A stretch of DNA of 64,000 bases from Macrostomum hystrix (GCA_950097015.1 CATNEN010000039.1:19709501-19773500); one strand, 5' to 3'. Counted from the first letter of the stretch, positions 9,830 to 24,485 are shown. Notes: a model not told the origin generated them from the letters alone. Program-made: numbers and translations.

Positions 9830-12212
9830 TAGAAGAATTTATGGGATGTGTGGTATTTTTTTTGTCACTACCCGGAAAGTGACCTTACATAATAGGAAAT
9901 TATTCAATGGTGCCACGAGTATTTATACATTCCATTCTATTCTGTACGAATGTAACTTAATATGAATGTGACAGACTCCTTTGGTTGGCTCTTAGAATCA
10001 AGCCTTCCTATTGGACATTCTGGCCGGCTAGCAATCACTATATTAACTTTATTTTGCATCTTTTTCGAACTATGGAAGGCGTCGGCAGTATCGAAAGAGA
10101 TTTACAGCACCGCGGTATATCCCGTGAATAAATTACATTGTGAGCTGTTTAAGTTGTTTAGAATGCAATAAAAATGCACTTGACATCGCTAAAAATTATT
10201 GGAAAGTTTTTCAGGTGTCTACCTGATATGCGTATGCGCATATTAATTAATAATTAATTAATTACTTTTTACTTAATTAATAAATAATTCATTATTGATG
10301 GAAGTGCCATGAAGTAGGGTCGCTCTTGCTAGTACGCCGGCAGCTGTACCAAGCAAATTTTCACTTATCCGGATTTTGTAGTACCAGTGTCGAATAACGC
10401 TGCAGTATGGCTGCACGTTCTGTGGCAGATTATAAAAAGCAGCTCTAGCGTCGTCGTAAAACTGATCTGCATGCAGCTCCTGCTGTGTGAGTCTTACAAT
10501 TCAAGCAGCGATAATTTGTCTGGCCAGGTGCAACACGTGTAACACTCTGCACCGAACTGGTCTCGTATGTTTTGCATACAATCATCAATACACCATCCCA
10601 AGCATCCCATCAGTAAGTGGTACGGACGCTTCTATAGATTGACGCGACGCGAGCCTTCAAATATAATATTTTTTCTTTCTGGCGGCATAATTAGTTTACA
10701 TGCTGTCATTAAGATGGCCTGATTCCAATAATATAGATAAAAACTTCAGAGCACAGTTAAAATATTTTTGTATCTCAATACTTTATGGAAACGAAATGGG
10801 TGAAAACTCAGGAATGAATACGAATCATTATTCACAACAACAATTGAAATATTTTGCTGGGATGTTTGAAGTAAACATATATTAACAGAAATTTTGTGAC
10901 GGGAATAAAACGTTCCTTATTTTTTAAGTTTTTATATTTGTACGTCTCAGTACAGGACAGACGGTACTCATGAGTTTTGACAACTACACGGTGGCACGCG
11001 CCATCTGTTTAAAAAGCAGCAAGAAAAAATTGAGGACTTAAAATATGTTTTATAAACTGCATACTTTAATTTAAAAATATTAAGTCAATTTTTAGTTCAT
11101 ATTCTGGACGAATAAAATAAAAACTTACCCTTCTTCTATCGAATCAGACGCAGTTTTGTTTATTTTCGCTTAATTATAGGTTCTTGTAAATTTTCGTTTT
11201 CGCGTTTGAATGATTCTGCTTTGCTACGCACTAGAAGACAAGCAAATGTGAAACCTATCCTGAAGTTGTAATAACGTGCTTTAACATAAAACTAAAGCAT
11301 ATGTATTTTTCTACAAAAAATAAAACTTTTCCGTCCTTTTTACGCGGAGCATAAATATTTTAAGTATACTTAAGTCGATGATTGGCTAATTATTTGTTTT
11401 AAAAAATCGCTATTGGATTCATTCATGGATTGGGAATTATAGCTATTGAAAGTCTAGTCCTAGATAGTTAAATTTAAATTAAAATTAAGTTAAAGAAACC
11501 TGTTTTAACTGCATATGTTGTATATAAGAAATGTTTTTTACATATTTAAATATACTTTCTCACAATTTTACTTAAATGAGGTGTGAATATATTTTCTGTA
11601 GGTTGCAATAAGCAATTAATACTATTTATGTTTTTTATTAAAAAGGAGACATTTTTTGCCTTAGGTACATACAATCTATAATTAGAAAATAATATATAGT
11701 CACAGCCATAGGCATAGCTATGATATCCTAATTAATTTTATTTAATTAACTAGTTGTCACCCATACTCAGGGAGGTGTCTATATGTGGGAACTACCCATG
11801 CATTGCATGCATACATTTTGCTCTTGAAATATGTGGAGCTAACTGTAGCTAAATATATCACTTAAGCAAGGAAAATGTTGGGAAAAATACTTCTGCATAC
11901 AGCCTAACATTCAAAATTGGGCTATTGAAATTGGTGTACATTGGTGTGTAGGTTTGATTTGACCTAGAATTAGTTCTTGTGTAAACTAGATACTTCCCTG
12001 ACTATGACTTGTGTGGGACTGCAGGTAATTGGGGAACTTCGTTAACTGACTAAGTGTATATACCTTTGTCAGTTAACTTAAAAAGGTCATTGTCAATAAG
12101 GTGACCTTTTTGCACAGAAAATTGTAGTATAAAGAGACCTAAATTACTGCTACATGTTTGTAGATAACAGGGAGGTACAGTTTAGTGTAGAAAACCCTTT
12201 TTCATACTTTGT
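9830..12212. other. 2.4 kb AT-rich intergenic region
   Basis: Contains short TTAATTAA-type runs (10243-10290) and homopolymer-rich DNA. No reading frame above about 70 codons has support. I see no tRNA boxes or tandem arrays here. Confidence 0.55.
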
Positions 12213-12220
12213 TGCAAACC

Positions 12221-12455
12221 CATACATGCGCAACACCCGGCCGACCTGGCCAGGTGAAATGAGGGCCAAGCAATGTAAGTTGCAAAAACCAATTGACCAA
12301 GTGCAAAAAAATCAAAGGGGGGACCAAGGGACAAAAAAGGAAGGCGTGAAGAAAAGGAAAAAGGGAGAGAAAAGAGAGCAAAAGAGAGCAAACTAAGTCA
12401 TAAATAGAGCAAAAACTAAGTCACACGGCTGGCTTTGGGAGGTTGCGCATGTATG
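12221..12455. mobile_element. MITE copy 1, 235 bp, 8-bp target duplication
   Basis: The termini CATACATGCGCAAC (12221) and GTTGCGCATGTATG (ending 12455) are inverted repeats. Perfect 8-bp direct repeats TGCAAACC flank the element (12213-12220 and 12456-12463). The interior has a GGGGGGACCAAGGGACAAAAAA motif region and A/G-rich DNA shared with 19072-19373. An 8-bp duplication is typical of hAT and some other cut-and-paste superfamilies. It encodes no transposase; the Lys/Gln-rich frame across it is incidental. Confidence 0.9.
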
Positions 12456-12463
12456 TGCAAACC

Positions 12464-12914
12464 AATACACATTGGAGCACATAGCAGTGCAGCCTTCAGC
12501 TAAGAGAAGCTATGATTCCCAAAGTCCCAGTTGAGTGCTGCCTTTGCTGTCTTGCCTGCAATGCCTGGCCATAAGTGTTTTTTTCAAGCAACATTTAAGT
12601 AAGCAAGGCAAGCGGGTGCAGTAAAATCCAAAAAGTCCACCAGATGCTATGCACAGATTGTCAACTATTTCCCATTGGGGCACACTTTAATGCTAGGTCA
12701 CATCTGTTGTTACTGCAGCAGATAAAATATGACTTTGCTTATATTTCCAAATTCTAATTTCACATAAAATGTATATAAAAATTATAGATCACAGGGCAGA
12801 AATGTGCAGTATTTTTTTTAAAAGTTTTTGAAAGTTATCTTGATGTCTAGATATATGTAAGCCTACAATGGACTACAACAATTACAACAGCCTACAACAT
12901 GGACTAAATTGCAG
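12464..12914. other. region between MITE and riboflavin kinase exon, ends in acceptor ATTGCAG
   Basis: No upstream coding exon is recognisable. A short near-duplicate CCTACAANATGGACTACAA (about 12862 and 12890) lies just before the exon. The last bases, TTGCAG (12909-12914), form a good splice acceptor. The frame is closed by TAA at 12858 with no ATG in between. Confidence 0.6.
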
Positions 12915-13523
12915 TCTCCTGCACCTCTAGGCTCAGGCAGCCGGGGCGGATCAGCTGTTGAGGCAATCTGGCAGAAGCAGAAGAGTCTGCATCTGCTGCA
13001 CTCCAACCGCCGCTTGTTGCTTAAGCCAGCTCTGTTGCTGGGGCGAGTAAATCGCGGATTTCAACGCGGCCGTCAACTGGGCTTTCCCACTGCAAATTTA
13101 GCTTGCAATGCTCTATTAGATGTCAACAGTCTGCCAGACTATGGTGTCTACTGCGGTCGGGCAATGGTACTGGATGAAGTGGGAGGTATTCCACTGCTTA
13201 GCCGTTCTCATCCCGCTGTTCTCAGCTGGGGATTTAATCCCCAATTTGGTCTCGAACAGCCTTTATTCGAAGTGCATCTCATCGACTGGCCTGTAGATGG
13301 TCAACCAGCCGAGTTCTATGGCCGAAACCTGGCCTGCCTAGTGACGCACTATCTACGCGAGGAGTTCAAGTTTTCTGGCGGCCTCGATCAGCTAGCCGAA
13401 GCTATTAGTCTGGATAAGTCGGTTGCTATGGCGTTGCTAGGACCCGTGGCCGACAAAGACGATCGCGAATTGACTGAGCGGCTGCTGACTCGGGGGGGAA
13501 AGGTGATAGACAGCAAGCTGTGA
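12915..13523 (+). CDS. RFK: riboflavin kinase (flavokinase)
   Basis: About 202 codons from the acceptor to TGA. It catalyses riboflavin + ATP to FMN in the cytosol. Hallmarks are GRVNRGFQRGRQLGFPTANL with the PTAN nucleotide/Mg motif, PDYGVYCGRA, a VLSWGFNP segment (family S.GwNP), the catalytic Glu in FEVHLIDW, EFYGRNL, and the C-terminal YLREEFKFSGGLDQL. Length beyond the core matches the family (about 150 residues) plus an N-terminal extension of about 35 residues. There is no in-frame ATG before or early in the exon. Translation either starts in an unseen upstream exon or uses an AUG supplied by a trans-spliced leader, which would join in frame at 12915. A 20-bp satellite starts about 160 bp after the stop. 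Confidence 0.92.
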   Translation, partial: SPAPLGSGSRGGSAVEAIWQKQKSLHLLHSNRRLLLKPALLLGRVNRGFQRGRQLGFPTANLACNALLDVNSLPDYGVYCGRAMVLDEVGGIPLLSRSHPAVLSWGFNPQFGLEQPLFEVHLIDWPVDGQPAEFYGRNLACLVTHYLREEFKFSGGLDQLAEAISLDKSVAMALLGPVADKDDRELTERLLTRGGKVIDSKL

Positions 13524-13680
13524 AGATTTTTGTGCGTTTGACCTAAAAATTGGCGCTCGAGAACTTTTTATTTTAGTTGTCTGGCATTGGTTTTAACTTT
13601 TACATTAACTCGATAAAATTTGTGTAGCCTGGTGAAAGCTACACTGCGGCAAGTGGCATTTTAGAGTCGTTTCAGACGCT

Positions 13681-15760
13681 TCTCTCACGTTTCAAAAACT
13701 TTTCAGACGTCTCAAATGCTTCTCTTCTAATCACTCAAACGCTTCTCTAATGACTCAAATGCTTCTCTAATGACTCAAACGCTTCTCTAATGACTCAAAT
13801 GCTTCTCTAATGACTCAAACGCTTCTCTAATGACTCAAATGCTTCTCTAATGACTCAAACGCTTCTCTAATGACTCAAACGCTTCTCTAATGACTCAAAC
13901 GCTTCTCTAATGACTCAAATGCTTCTCTAATGACTCAAACGCTTCTCTAATGACTCAAACGCTTCTCTAATGACTCAAATGCTTCTCTAATGACTCACAC
14001 GCTTCTCTAATGACTCAAACGCTTCTCTAATGACTCAAACGCTTCTCTAATGACTCAAACGCTTCTCTAATGACTCAAATGCTTCTCTAATGACTCAAAC
14101 GCTTCTCTAATGACTCACACGCTTCTCTAATGACTCAAACGCTTCTCTAATGACTCAAATGCTTCTCTAATGACTCAAACGCTTCTCTAATGACTCAAAT
14201 GCTTCTCTAATGACTCACACGCTTCTCTAATGACTCAAACGCTTCTCTAATGACTCAAACGCTTCTCTAATGACTCAAACGCTTCTCTAATGACTCAAAC
14301 GCTTCTCTAATGACTCAAACGCTTCTCTAATGACTCAAACGCTTCTCTAATGACTCAAACGCTTCTCTAATGACTCAAATGCTTCTCTAATGACTCACAC
14401 GCTTCTCTAATGACTCAAACGCTTCTCTAATGACTCAAACGCTTCTCTAATGACTCAAACGCTTCTCTAATGACTCAAATGCTTCTCTAATGACTCAAAC
14501 GCTTCTCTAATGACTCACACGCTTCTCTAATGACTCAAACGCTTCTCTAATGACTCAAATGCTTCTCTAATGACTCAAACGCTTCTCTAATGACTCAAAT
14601 GCTTCTCTAATGACTCACACGCTTCTCTAATGACTCAAACGCTTCTCTAATGACTCAAACGCTTCTCTAATGACTCAAACGCTTCTCTAATGACTCAAAC
14701 GCTTCTCTAATGACTCAAACGCTTCTCTAATGACTCAAACGCTTCTCTAATGACTCAAACGCTTCTCTAATGACTCAAATGCTTCTCTAATGACTCAAAC
14801 GCTTCTCTAATGACTCAAATGCTTCTCTAATGACTCAAACGCTTCTCTAATGACTCAAACGCTTCTCTAATGACTCAAATGCTTCTCTAATGACTCACAC
14901 GCTTCTCTAATGACTCAAACGCTTCTCTAATGACTCAAACGCTTCTCTAATGACTCAAACGCTTCTCTAATGACTCAAATGCTTCTCTAATGACTCAAAC
15001 GCTTCTCTAATGACTCACACGCTTCTCTAATGACTCAAACGCTTCTCTAATGACTCAAATGCTTCTCTAATGACTCAAACGCTTCTCTAATGACTCAAAT
15101 GCTTCTCTAATGACTCACACGCTTCTCTAATGACTCAAACGCTTCTCTAATGACTCAAACGCTTCTCTAATGACTCAAACGCTTCTCTAATGACTCAAAC
15201 GCTTCTCTAATGACTCAAACGCTTCTCTAATGACTCAAACGCTTCTCTAATGACTCACACGCTTCTCTTATGACTCACACGCTTCTCTAATGACTCAAAC
15301 GCTTCTCTAATGACTCAAACGCTTCTCTAATGACTCAAACGCTTATCTAATGACTCAAACGCTTCTCTAATGACTCAAATGCTTCTCTAATGACTCACAC
15401 GCTTCTCTAATGACTCAAACGCTTCTCTAATGACTCAAACGCTTCTCTAATGACTCAAACGCTTCTCTAATGACTCAAACGCTTCTCTAATGACTCAAAC
15501 GCTTCTCTAATGACTCAAACGCTTCTCTAATGACTCACACGCTTCTCTTATGACTCACACGCTTCTCTAATGACTCAAACGCTTCTCTAATGACTCAAAC
15601 GCTTCTCTAATGACTCAAACGCTTATCTAATGACTCAAACGCTTCTCTAATGACTCAAACGCTTCTCTAATGACTCAAACGCTTCTCTAATGACTCAAAC
15701 GCTTCTCTAATGACTCAAACGCTTCTCTGACTACTCAAACTTCACAAACAATGCTTCTCA
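13681..15760. repeat. 20-bp satellite, about 100 units, strict register
   Basis: Consensus gcttctctaatgactcaaac. From 13741 to about 15740 the 20-bp register never slips: roughly 2 kb without an indel. Unit variants end in AAAC, AAAT or ACAC, and a few share point changes (CTCTTATG at about 15261 and 15541; GCTTATCT at about 15341 and 15621). The variant order repeats at 900 bp (13921 vs 14821) and at 280 bp (15241 vs 15521), so higher-order blocks were duplicated recently. Degenerate units occupy 13681-13740. Confidence 0.97.
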
Positions 15761-16625
15761 AACAATTGAAAAACTCCTTTATGACTCTAAGCGCTTTGTA
15801 CCATGACACCTAGGCAATTTGATTTTGTCTTCCGTCGTTGTTTTGTAGTTAACTCACGTTTTTGACGGGTATTGGCGACTAAGTGTCGATGTTTTCTTTT
15901 GTTTTGTTTTGTAGATTCATAAGTTTTTTTACAACACATTTTTTCACTATAGCATTTTACCCACTAGTAACTGATCCTTTGATTATTTTTGTTAATTGAT
16001 TTTGGGCAAGTCATTACATTGCGTGATAATAAAGGCAGCCACGATTTAGCTTATTTTATTTGCTAACATTAGGGAATTTAAAATTTGTTTCTTGTTATAC
16101 TTTACTTTCAGAGTAGCGAGTTGATAGCAACAAGAACTACTAGAAGAAGAAGGACGGGACACTTCGTTTCTTAGAAAATTCATAAATGGCTGATTTCCAC
16201 GGAAAATGCACAAGCGAGTTATGAGCTTTTCACGTTTTTTTCACATAAAATTTGTGATAACTTTTTATTGGAAGCAAATCAAATGCTGTTCTTTAACTAT
16301 GAACTTGCAAAACATTTTGCTTCTACGAATTCTTGAAAGCTTTAGTTATGAAGTCAACGAAAATAAAATGAACATCAATTATTCATAAATGAAGCTCTTT
16401 AAAATTAGTTTAAGCAGCATGTTTTGCAGTTGTTGATCGGCAGTTGTTGATCGGCAGTTGTTGACTGGTAGTTGTCGGTTGGCTAATGTCGATTTGGCTG
16501 TTGCGGTTGGCAGTTCAGTTGTCGGATAAAAGTTTTCTGTTGGCAGCTGTCGGTTGGAATCTGTTTATTATGCTCGTTATAGCATACTAGTCGTACTGTA
16601 CGTCCGCATGGTCAATTTTGCATAG
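15761..16625. other. intergenic; dispersed repeat copy 2 at 16140-16215 and simple GTTG-rich repeat
   Basis: Contains the second copy of the short repeat described at 3590-3690. A degenerate array of CGGCAGTTGTTGAT-like units (16425-16560) precedes the zinc-finger gene. An acceptor-like TTTTGCATAG ends at 16625. Confidence 0.6.
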
Positions 16626-16630
16626 CTCCC

Positions 16631-17737
16631 ATGCAATCTTACGATTTCAGGCACATTTTAATGGACAAAAGTCGATGCGAAATCAGCCAGGCTGAGCCGG
16701 ATGCTAATACTTATGAGCCAATAGACCTGTCAATTACTGTCAGCAATCAGCAGCAGCAGCAACAACAACAGGAGCAGCAGCAGCAGCAGCAAGGTGTAGA
16801 GCTAGATCTGTACAAGCAGCAAGCAAGTGAAGAAAATCCAGAGCAGAATAATGCTGGTGCCAGTCAGGAGAACAAAGAGCTGCAAGAAGTAGAAAAAACT
16901 CCGGAACATGAAATGCCGCAGCAGAATAAAAACTTAGCCTCTGCAGAGACAGCGGCTGGCGCTGCCGCTACTGCAAGTAGTCACAGCTCAGCTGACACTG
17001 ACCATAAACTACTCTTAGCTTCAAGCATGGCTGAACAGAACTCAAGGCCGAAGGAAGCGCAAGAATCTACAGCCGCAGTTAGACCCTTCTGTCGCCTATG
17101 CTCAGTACAGTGCAGCTCTCTGCACAATTATATGGACCATCTGGCTGGTCAGAAGCACAAGAAGGCAGCTGAATTTGCCGGTGTTATTGAAGACGAAATT
17201 GCTAAGCCGGATTTTGTCCCAGTGGCCGCTTCCGGTTTGCAGCACGCCCTACAAAAAACTAAAGAGGTGAATGACGTTAAAATAAAGACTCTTTAGCCTG
17301 TCAGTTTACTATCAGTAGAATAATGCGCCCATTTGATATAAAATCGTTTACAGAAGCCTGCTACAGAGTCCGCTTCCTCGAAGTCGCTTCGCTGTGAAAT
17401 TTGCGATATAGAAGTGACCGGAGCTCAAAACCTTAAAGCACACTATGTAGGTCAAAAGCATCGTAAAGCTTTGAGCAAGCAGCAGCAACAGCAGCAGCAA
17501 TCAGAACAGCTGATAGACAAAACCAGCCTTCGTTGCGATATTTGTAATAAAGACTTTGCCAGCGCCCGCCCTTTAACCGATCACTTGGCAGGTAAGAAGC
17601 ACGGTGCCAGACTGCGCGAATTAGATGCAATGCGATCGTTGCAGAACTCTGGTCATTTCGGCGACAAAAGGAAACGACCACAGGATGACAACGATGACGA
17701 CGCTTCCGTTAGTAAATCCGTCAAACTGACTGATTAG
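16631..17737 (+). CDS. U1-type (matrin-like) C2H2 zinc-finger protein, three fingers
   Basis: Two exons, 16631-17266 and 17354-17737, with an 87-bp GT-AG intron in phase 0; 339 residues. Three fingers share the spacing C-x2-C-x12-H-x5-H: C154/C157/H170/H176, C226/C229/H242/H248 and C273/C276/H289/H295. Each ends DHLAGQKH, AHYVGQKH or DHLAGKKH. The U1/matrin spacing and long linkers are typical of dsRNA-binding or RNP-associated proteins (ZMAT3/ZNF346-like), so a nuclear RNA-binding role is likely. The N-terminal third is poly-Gln and acidic; a KRKR basic patch near 317 could be an NLS. AATAAA follows the stop at 17754. The exact orthologue is not assigned. Met11 is an alternative start. Confidence 0.85.
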
Positions 17738-19057
17738 TATCGTATTTTAACTAAATAAATAATTGAGACCGTGTCATCTGTTTAAACTATTTGAATAGCT
17801 TGCTTCCTGATTTGGTCAAACCAATGAATATACGAGCGTAAATTACTTGAAAGAAACATTCTTAACGTCCAGAGAGATAAAAATCTCTTTTATATCGCTC
17901 GTATGTTTTTCTGCACGTAAACATTTCTTTTACTTACAACTTTACTATCTTTTCTCTTTATTTCATTCAATATATTTATTAACTAATAATGTGTAATATT
18001 TACACTAGCAAATAAACCGAACTAATTATTTGTACATATCCATCTATAGACTCCTAGCACATCAATTAACCAGGTATCCTGTGTGTATATCCATCAATCA
18101 TCCAGGTATCCAGGGCGTCAAAAAGACTCAGTGAGAGTGTAGTGAACACTGCCTGATGTGGAGAGTGTACACTCAGACTAAATTAAAGTAGTCCTTGCCC
18201 TTACTTGTCCCTACATGTAGAAAAGATGCAGGCTGTGTTCGTGAAAAAATAATCGGTGAAGACAGCACTAAAAAAGCCTAAAATGTAATCCGCACACCGG
18301 TTGCTACATATATGAAGCTTTACAAATTAATTACGTTTACACGCTACACAACTGTCCACATTGCAACATTGTTGAGTGACGGAGTTATAGTGCTTTTTGT
18401 GAAGAATGTTTAAACAACAAAAAATATTTTTTATCAGAGCAGTCCTTTAAAATTTAATACAGATTTGTCGCAGAATGCAGATTATAAAATGCCTGGAATC
18501 TATTTGTTTTTAAGTGTTTAGTTTTTTAGTAGCCTGAATTCGAATTATGTTTGTTCATAATCTTCAGATCTATGGGCCTAGTATATTCATAATATGTGCT
18601 AGTAATTGCGCTTATTTGCCCAGTATATCGTAATGCATTTTTTTGCAATATTGTGTCCGAAATGTAATAAATTTGAACTGCTGAAGCCTTTAAAACGATG
18701 TATATATATATGGCATTTTATAACATGACAACTCTAACACAATACAGAGATTATGATAGTGATACGTTTGATTATGCAAGCTAGAGATTATACAGAACGT
18801 TTTTTACTTCTCGGAAATCAAACGGAGTCTAAAGCTGTTTTATCGTGTTCGCTTCTAAAATAATTTCTATCGAATCGTTTTATACATGAACTGATTTAGA
18901 TTAATTGCTTTGGTTTGAGCTGTGGGGTTATTTGTCAGAGTTGTGTTACACTTTTGCACTTGTACATTGTACCAAGGGCCATGTCAGAAAGTTTGGAAGT
19001 TAGATTTCTGACTCTGACTCAATTATCTCACTCAATTGTAATCATGCTCACAAGAAA
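17738..19057. other. AT-rich intergenic DNA
   Basis: No gene is seen. It has the poly(A) signal of the zinc-finger gene and a small direct repeat of CCAGGTATCC (about 18070 and 18104). Confidence 0.55.
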
Positions 19058-19071
19058 CCTATGGCTATGGG

Positions 19072-19373
19072 CATACATGCGCAAGACCCAGCCGACCTGG
19101 ACAAAGCGGCCGGGTGAAACGAAGGCCAAGCAAGGTAAGTCGCAAAAACCAATCAACCAAGAGCAAAAAAATCAAAGGGGGGACCAAGGGACAAAAAAGG
19201 AAGGCGTGAAGAAAAGGAAAAAAGGGAGAGAAAAAGAGAGCAAAAGAGAGCAAAATAAGTCATAAATAGAGTAATGAAACAAACTAAGTCACAAATGAGA
19301 GCAAACTAAGTTGTAAATAGAGCAAAAACTAAGTTGCATGGTCGGCTAAGATTTGGGAGGTTGCGCATGTAGG
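19072..19373. mobile_element. MITE copy 2, about 300 bp
   Basis: Shares the left end CATACATGCGCAA and right end TTGCGCATGTA with copy 1 (12221-12455). It also shares the interior CAAAGGGGGGACCAAGGGAC and GAAGGCGTGAAGAAAAGG. It carries an extra run of AACTAAGTCA-like units (19255-19340), explaining the greater length. A 14-bp direct repeat CCTATGGCTATGGG lies at 19058-19071 and 19374-19387; it includes a tandem CTATGG, so the true target duplication length is uncertain. Confidence 0.85.
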
Positions 19374-19387
19374 CCTATGGCTATGGG

Positions 19388-20868
19388 CATAAACACAGGT
19401 TTTAGAATCAAGTGAAAGTCATTTACCCCAATTCAGGTTATTAGTTTTACATGTGAGAAAATTCTGGCAGATGCATACAATATTGTTGGACACTGTTTGT
19501 TGTTATTTTCTAGCCTTAACCTTGCTGTACATGTTCAACTTTGTTTTCTGCAGCAATAGATAAGAATGTATATATTAGAGTACATAACAAAATGTGTAAA
19601 ATTGGTTTGGACTTTTGTATCTTTCTATACACTAGGCTACCATACTTAAAAATGTCCTAATGTGCACTTAATGCTGTCCATAAATTGTCAAATTCTCATT
19701 TGATGGCTTGATGGTGTTAGTACAAATAATAACTGATAAAGAGGGGCATTTAACTTGTTCATATGAATTAGGGCCTATATAGATGATTCTCTTCTCTCTT
19801 CAAGTGAGTAGACTTGCTAGTTGCATAGGCCTAGAGGCAACTTTTTTGTTCATATACATTAATGCCATCAAACATCAAATAGTTAGTAAACATTTATATT
19901 TTCTTACCAATACTGAAAATCCTTAAGCATTATAATATAAGCTATAGAATAATAAATAAAAAAATAAATGAATTATATTTCATTTTTTAATCTATATAAT
20001 CAATTTATAACTTTTTTTTAAATTAGGCCCCCTAATGACATAGGCCTAGTGTTAGCTTTAAAATGATTCAATGTCAATGAGTATAAAAACATTTTTTTTT
20101 GATGCATTATCAGATAAAAATATAAATTAAATAATGGTTTAAATAATTGTTTTTATGGGTGCCTTTAAGTTTGCTACTTTGCTAGGTTATTTAGATTTGC
20201 ATAGCAGTGATACAAAATTTGGCTATTTTTTTCTGTACTTGTCAATAGATAACTATATTGCAGTTAAATCTAACTAGCTAGCTAGTAGACTTATACTATA
20301 TGTAAATCAGATTGTTAATTTTTTTAATTGTAGAAGCAGCTACATAGAATATATAAAATTGGAATAGAAAATGTCTATTACTTGTACTAGCTAAACCAAT
20401 ATCTTAAATAACAAGCAGTGTTATGTTTGTTATAACATTTTAGGCTGGAATAGTAGCTAAGCTAAATTGGGTTTTCTAATTATAGGAAATAAAAATGTTA
20501 TTATCCTATACAGTGGCTACAGCCTTATATTATCTAGTTTGCCGTATATACTTGTATATATAAGTTCATAAGTAGCATGTATAAAGATTAAAATGAGCAT
20601 TATCAAGTTAAAAAATCACTTTGTCTTGGCTTTGAATAGTTTAACAAGCCTTGTTTGAGGCTTAGTTGCTTGTTGGTAGAAAAAAGTATAAATTGAGTTA
20701 TACATTATATAGGACTTTTAGCTAAGTTCATTGTTAAAAGTAATGGTTTGTTATTGTAGTATTTTCTATGCCAAAATAAATGGGTAATTATATTTATGGC
20801 ATATTGTCACACTTATATTATATTATATTATTATTAATAAACACCCTTATTTTACTCATTTTATTCAG
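19388..20868. other. AT-rich intergenic DNA before CutA
   Basis: Nothing gene-like is seen. It ends with an acceptor-like ATTTTATTCAG (20868) that would begin the 5' leader exon of CutA. Confidence 0.55.
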
Positions 20869-20997
20869 CTACTGTGGTCCATTGCCTGTCGACTGCTTAG
20901 GGTGCAGCAAAGTCTGCTCTACCTCCACTCTAGAGAACATTGTTCTCAGCTTACTGCTTGGAAAAGCTCTAAACTAGTTTATCAGTCAGTAATAAAA

Positions 20998-21360
20998 ATG
21001 TCAACAAATTCAGCTGCTACTACTGTGCCTACTGGTACTCATTCAGTAGTATATGTGACAGTTCCAAATCAACAAGTTGGAGAAAAATTAGCCAAAGGTA
21101 TAGTTACTGAGCGCCTTGCAGCCTGCGTTAATATCATCCCTGGTGTCACATCAGTTTACAGTTGGCAGGGCAAGGTTGAACAGGACAATGAGCTACTGTT
21201 GATAATAAAGACACGCACCAGTTTGTTGCCTAGCCTAACCGACTATGTCAAGGCTAATCACAGCTACGATGTGCCCGAAGTGATTGCCCTGCCAGTTCAA
21301 GCCGGCCTGCCAGCCTATCTGAACTGGATTAATAGCTCTACTAAAGAGCCGGATCTTTGA
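20998..21360 (+). CDS. CUTA: CutA family protein (divalent-cation tolerance / CUTA)
   Basis: 120 residues from the first in-frame ATG. The ferredoxin-like trimer-forming core is complete: HSVVYVTVPNQQVGEKLAKG, ERLAACVNIIPGVTSVY with the conserved ACVN, SWQGKVEQDNELLLIIKT, and SYDVPEVIALPVQAG. CutA1 is linked to copper and other divalent-ion tolerance in bacteria and to acetylcholinesterase anchoring in mammals; the animal biochemical role is unsettled. The frame is open upstream to about 20900 but has only a GTG there, so 20998 is preferred. An acceptor at 20868 gives a 129-base leader. AATAAA follows at about 21473. Confidence 0.93.
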   Translation: MSTNSAATTVPTGTHSVVYVTVPNQQVGEKLAKGIVTERLAACVNIIPGVTSVYSWQGKVEQDNELLLIIKTRTSLLPSLTDYVKANHSYDVPEVIALPVQAGLPAYLNWINSSTKEPDL

Positions 21361-21540
21361 AATTTGTTTAAACTAGAACTAGCAATTCAAAACCGATTTG
21401 TACTTATAGTGAAAGTGCATGTTAGCAATTATCATTAATCATGTGTTCATTTTTTTCTTGCTGGAATACAAAAATAAAAGTACGAATATATTGTTTCTAT
21501 ATATTGTTTACTAACTGTTTTTTGTTTTCTTAACTATGTA

Positions 21541-21745
21541 GTATAATAATAGTAATTGCGAGCACACAAGCACACAGATACTGTACGCAGGCACACGCTC
21601 ACACAGTAGTGTGCATCTGTGGGCCCCCAAACCTTCTCTCCGCGGCTGCGCCCCAAATAACTGTGGCCTCGCCGCGGAATCGAGCTCAGGGAACTTGGTA
21701 CGAGAGGCAAACGCGTTGACCGCTCTGCCACCCACCCCCTTGATT
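21541..21745 (-). mobile_element. tRNA-Leu-like SINE, family A, short copy
   Basis: On the minus strand: box A-like GTGGCAGAGCGGTCAACGCG, then TTTGCCTCTCGTACCAAG, then box B-like GAGCTCGATTCCGCGGCGAG. A body fragment with CACACAGATACTGTACGC and a TAATAATA-rich tail follow. The central body is deleted compared with 27096-27465. It lies between CutA and TTLL1. Confidence 0.85.
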
Positions 21746-21829
21746 GGCAGATTAGCAGATACCCAGATACTATTTATACTATGTAATACATTTTTGTCTG
21801 CAATTTTTACAGGCTTTTAATCGACTTAG

Positions 21830-24485
<2,656 letters not shown>

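Noticed and set aside
12154-12396. Lys/Gln-rich ORF, similar one at 18915-19265
   Set aside because: Both are the interior of the two MITE copies; similarity comes from the element, not from coding.
12861-12914. ATG at 12868 as the riboflavin kinase start
   Set aside because: It is in another frame and stops at TAG (12929-12931); it cannot feed the RFK frame without splicing.
13681-15760. CRISPR-like direct repeats
   Set aside because: Units are contiguous with no spacers, in an intron-bearing animal genome.
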